Assembly (NCBI RefSeq): GCF_039538005.1
Contig: NZ_BAABBO010000009.1
Span: 480,780 to 544,779 of the forward strand
Reading direction: 5' to 3'
Length of the DNA: 64,000 nt
DNA from: Allohahella marinimesophila
GTDB taxonomy: Bacteria; Pseudomonadota; Gammaproteobacteria; Pseudomonadales; Oleiphilaceae
Below the pieces are notes generated by a model, which was not told where the DNA came from, did not search any database, and saw nothing but the letters and a program-made list of their open reading frames with translations. How positions within the stretch are numbered: position 1 is the stretch's first letter; each line of letters opens with the position of its first letter. The translations under genes were made by a program, and so were the position numbers. Shown in pieces: positions 61,751 through 64,000 of this stretch.

Positions 61751-63880
61751 ATGAATGAGTCAAGCAGTACCCTGAGTGGTACCTCACCGCAGATCGCGCA
61801 TCGCAGCCCCACTGAGTGGATCTCGTCACTGCCGGCCTGCCTGATGTTGTTGCTGGTCGTGATCTTCACGACCAGTAGTGACATTCATAATCAGATCCTT
61901 CGAATTGGTCAAAGTACCTGGGACGGTTACTACGAGTTGCGCTCGGATCCCGTAGCGCCAACCTGTAGTGTTGACCGGGATATCGATGCGGAAGTCGATC
62001 GTATTGTTGCCGAGCGGGCGATAGATGACGCGGACGATCTGGTGCTCTTCGAAGCCGAGCCTGTCGATCCGGAAGTTATCCGCGCCTCTGTCGTCAACTC
62101 GGTAGAGGCCTGTCAATTCAAGCATGAGCGCTACGAAGCGACCAAAGATCGCATCACCCCTGGTGTGAGAGCCTTCCGCTCTGTGGAGCTCTTCATTGGC
62201 GATCTCATTGCCTTTGGATTGACGTCCCAGCGCTTCATCCTCGCCTTTCTGGTGGTGATCTGTGCGGCTACAGCGACCTTCAGACGGCATCACATTTCGA
62301 TGCGTCCCATGGAGTCGCGACTGGATCATCGGGTATCTTCGATACTCCAGTTTGCAGCCAACTGCATGCTGCTGTTGTCTGCCTGGTCTTTCCGCGATCT
62401 CGTCCATGGCAACAATGCGAACGTGGCGATGGCGAAGGAGATCATCCACCTCACGTGGATCATTGGTTTCGCCGTTCTGGTAGTCATCAGTGGTATTCAG
62501 ATCTTCCGTATACCTGCAGATGCTGAGCCTGGCGGAAATTTTGGTCATGCCATGCTGTCGGTGCCGCTGTACACCACGATGTGTCTGATTTCGGGCACGT
62601 ACTTCCTTCTGGGTGGTCATGCGGCTGGTGTCGGTATCTATCTCGACAAGATGATGGATCTGTCCGATATGTTCCTCAACGTCGGTCTGTACGTCTGGAT
62701 CGGTATGATGCTGAAGGAAACCAAGCTGGCGGCACTGGTCTTCAACGTGTTTCATCCGTGGAAGATGCCTCCCGAGCTGCTGGCTGTCGTGGCCATCGGT
62801 GTTGCCGCGATCCCGACTGCCTATACCGGTGCGTCTGGTATCTTCGTCATCGCAGCCGGTTCGGTCATCTACCTGGAGTTGCGGAAAGCGGGTGCAAGAC
62901 GGCAACTGGCGCTTGCAGCCACCGCCATGTCGGGCAGCCTCGGTGTGGTACTGAGGCCATGTCTGCTGGTGGTCATCATTGCCTACCTCAACCGTGAGGT
63001 GACGACTGACCAGTTGTTTGGCGAGGGCGTGAAAGTCTTCTTCCTCACGCTGGTGCTGTTTGCCCTGGCGTCACTGACACTCAATCGTCAAAGCAAACTG
63101 AGCATCGAGTCACCTCGCAAAGCCTTCCCTGCGATGATGCGTAATCTGAAGCCAATAATTCCTTACGCCTTGTTGGTCGTTGGTACGGTCTATTTCTACG
63201 CACTGGTACTGGATGTTCAGCTGGATGAGTTCTCGGCGCCAAGAATATTGCCGGTCATGATGTTGGCCATCCTGGTCTACGAGCACTTTACCGTGGCGAG
63301 ACGCGAGCGACGTGAGATGGCAGCTGCACATCCTGCAGGTCTGTCCTCCTATGAGGAAAGGAACAAACCCGGGTTCGAACGTTCACTTCGCTGGGCAACC
63401 AACGAGACGACGGTGCACATTGGTGCCCTGCTGTTCCTGATGGGCCTGTCGGTGAGTATCGGTGGTGTGATCGAGCGGTCGCATCTGATGGACATGTTCC
63501 CGACTGATTTCGCCAGCCCATGGACAGTCATGCTTCTGCTGGTCGGTATACTGGTCATCATCGGCATGGTGATGGATCCGTACGGTGCTGTCATTCTCGT
63601 GAGTGTGACAATCTCCAATGTTGCCTACCAGAATGGCATCGACCCGATTCACTTCTGGATGGTGACGCTGGTGGCCTTCGAGCTCGGCTATCTGAGTCCG
63701 CCTGTGGCCTTGAACCACCTGTTGACGAGGCAGGTGGTCGGTGAGGCTGAGGTCCGCCTGGCGTCGCAGGAAGGCCATACCTTCTACCAGCGGCATGAGC
63801 GAATCCTCATGCCGCTGGTGGTGATGGGAACGGCGCTGATTATCGTAGCCTTCGGACCGTTGGTGTTCGACTACTACTAG
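61751..63880 (+). CDS. TRAP transporter fused permease (DctQM)
   Basis: 709 residues. The N-terminal third (about 25-260) has four helices of the small Q subunit with an unusual acidic periplasmic loop of about 100 residues after helix 1 (contains two Cys). The C-terminal two thirds have about 12 helices of the M subunit with LAATAMSGSLGVVLRP, PTAYTGASGIFVIAAGSVIYLE and LVGILVIIGMVMDPYGAVILV. It is a sodium-driven importer of the DctM type. The operon is TatT then this gene. A perfect 12-bp hairpin follows the stop. Confidence 0.9.
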   Translation: MNESSSTLSGTSPQIAHRSPTEWISSLPACLMLLLVVIFTTSSDIHNQILRIGQSTWDGYYELRSDPVAPTCSVDRDIDAEVDRIVAERAIDDADDLVLFEAEPVDPEVIRASVVNSVEACQFKHERYEATKDRITPGVRAFRSVELFIGDLIAFGLTSQRFILAFLVVICAATATFRRHHISMRPMESRLDHRVSSILQFAANCMLLLSAWSFRDLVHGNNANVAMAKEIIHLTWIIGFAVLVVISGIQIFRIPADAEPGGNFGHAMLSVPLYTTMCLISGTYFLLGGHAAGVGIYLDKMMDLSDMFLNVGLYVWIGMMLKETKLAALVFNVFHPWKMPPELLAVVAIGVAAIPTAYTGASGIFVIAAGSVIYLELRKAGARRQLALAATAMSGSLGVVLRPCLLVVIIAYLNREVTTDQLFGEGVKVFFLTLVLFALASLTLNRQSKLSIESPRKAFPAMMRNLKPIIPYALLVVGTVYFYALVLDVQLDEFSAPRILPVMMLAILVYEHFTVARRERREMAAAHPAGLSSYEERNKPGFERSLRWATNETTVHIGALLFLMGLSVSIGGVIERSHLMDMFPTDFASPWTVMLLLVGILVIIGMVMDPYGAVILVSVTISNVAYQNGIDPIHFWMVTLVAFELGYLSPPVALNHLLTRQVVGEAEVRLASQEGHTFYQRHERILMPLVVMGTALIIVAFGPLVFDYY

Positions 63881-63888
63881 CGCAGTCA

Positions 63889-63920
63889 TCAGCCTGCCAT
63901 TGAGACAGATGGCAGGCTGA
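63889..63920 (+). terminator. 12-bp perfect hairpin after dctQM
   Basis: TCAGCCTGCCAT (63889-63900), loop of eight bases, ATGGCAGGCTGA (63909-63920). No T-run follows closely, so it may be a Rho-assisted terminator or an mRNA 3' stabiliser. It starts 8 bp after the stop codon. Confidence 0.6.
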
Positions 63921-64000
63921 TGGCCACGGTTCAAGCTCTTCTGGTTCTACCAGCCAAAAAAAAGCCGATCATCAGATCTAATGCCAGTCAGTTAAGCCCA

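Noticed and set aside
61826..62905. 359-codon open frame on the minus strand opposite dctQM
   Set aside because: His/Arg/Gln-rich shadow of a membrane-protein gene; no start signals.
63955..63975. A-run near the right edge as a minus-strand terminator
   Set aside because: On the minus strand only a four-pair stem precedes the T-run; the gene it would serve lies outside the window.

Overview
The window is chromosomal DNA from a gammaproteobacterium related to the Pseudomonadales or marine Oceanospirillales/Cellvibrionales. The strongest evidence is the right-hand half. There pilGHIJK-chpABC diverges from gshB-tonB-ruvX-pyrR-pyrB-pyrC', the order known from Pseudomonas aeruginosa, including an inactive dihydroorotase next to pyrB. 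Coding density is very high, many gene ends touch or overlap, and GTG or TTG starts are frequent. I see no insertion sequence, integrase, CRISPR array, rRNA or tRNA. The end of a gamma-glutamyltransferase gene is cut by the left edge.

Left part (1-8.2 kb): ggt (3' end), a TerB-like gene divergent from a DUF2971 gene, haloalkane dehalogenase, an unknown gene, a Na/Ca exchanger, a GGDEF-EAL protein, a chalcone-isomerase-like protein and an NTF2-like lipoprotein. From 8.3 to 16.7 kb lies a membrane-lipid modification cassette: fatty-acid desaturase, FAD oxidoreductase, DUF1365, CFA-synthase-like enzyme, DUF1295 and a second CFA-type methyltransferase. A histidine kinase gene follows 9 bases later, and an OmpR-type response regulator is encoded tail-to-tail against it with no spacer. 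The divergent promoter region that starts the cassette (8165-8336) holds two GTGAA-N6-GTGAA direct repeats facing each other, the layout expected for an OmpR-family regulator. Together these suggest a self-contained two-component-controlled lipid-remodelling system.

Middle part (16.9-39.8 kb): zwf-pgl; a lipoprotein and RND exporter whose end overlaps a GGDEF-EAL gene by 78 bp; panE; a soluble MCP; a PEP-CTERM-like exported protein; a diguanylate cyclase; nfeD-qmcA; an Atm1-type ABC exporter; trhO-rlmJ-folM-folE; an unlisted 59-residue gene on the minus strand; an AraC regulator; and znuC-znuB, which directly follow chpC.

Right part (39.8-64 kb): the full Pil-Chp chemosensory operon, which controls type IV pili (twitching, surface sensing), with a giant ChpA of 2795 residues that has about 11 Hpt-like modules. 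Then come gshB, tonB, ruvX, the pyrimidine genes, a membrane-anchored helix-hairpin-helix protein, and a TRAP-type transporter pair (TatT lipoprotein and fused DctQM permease) with no solute-binding subunit in view.
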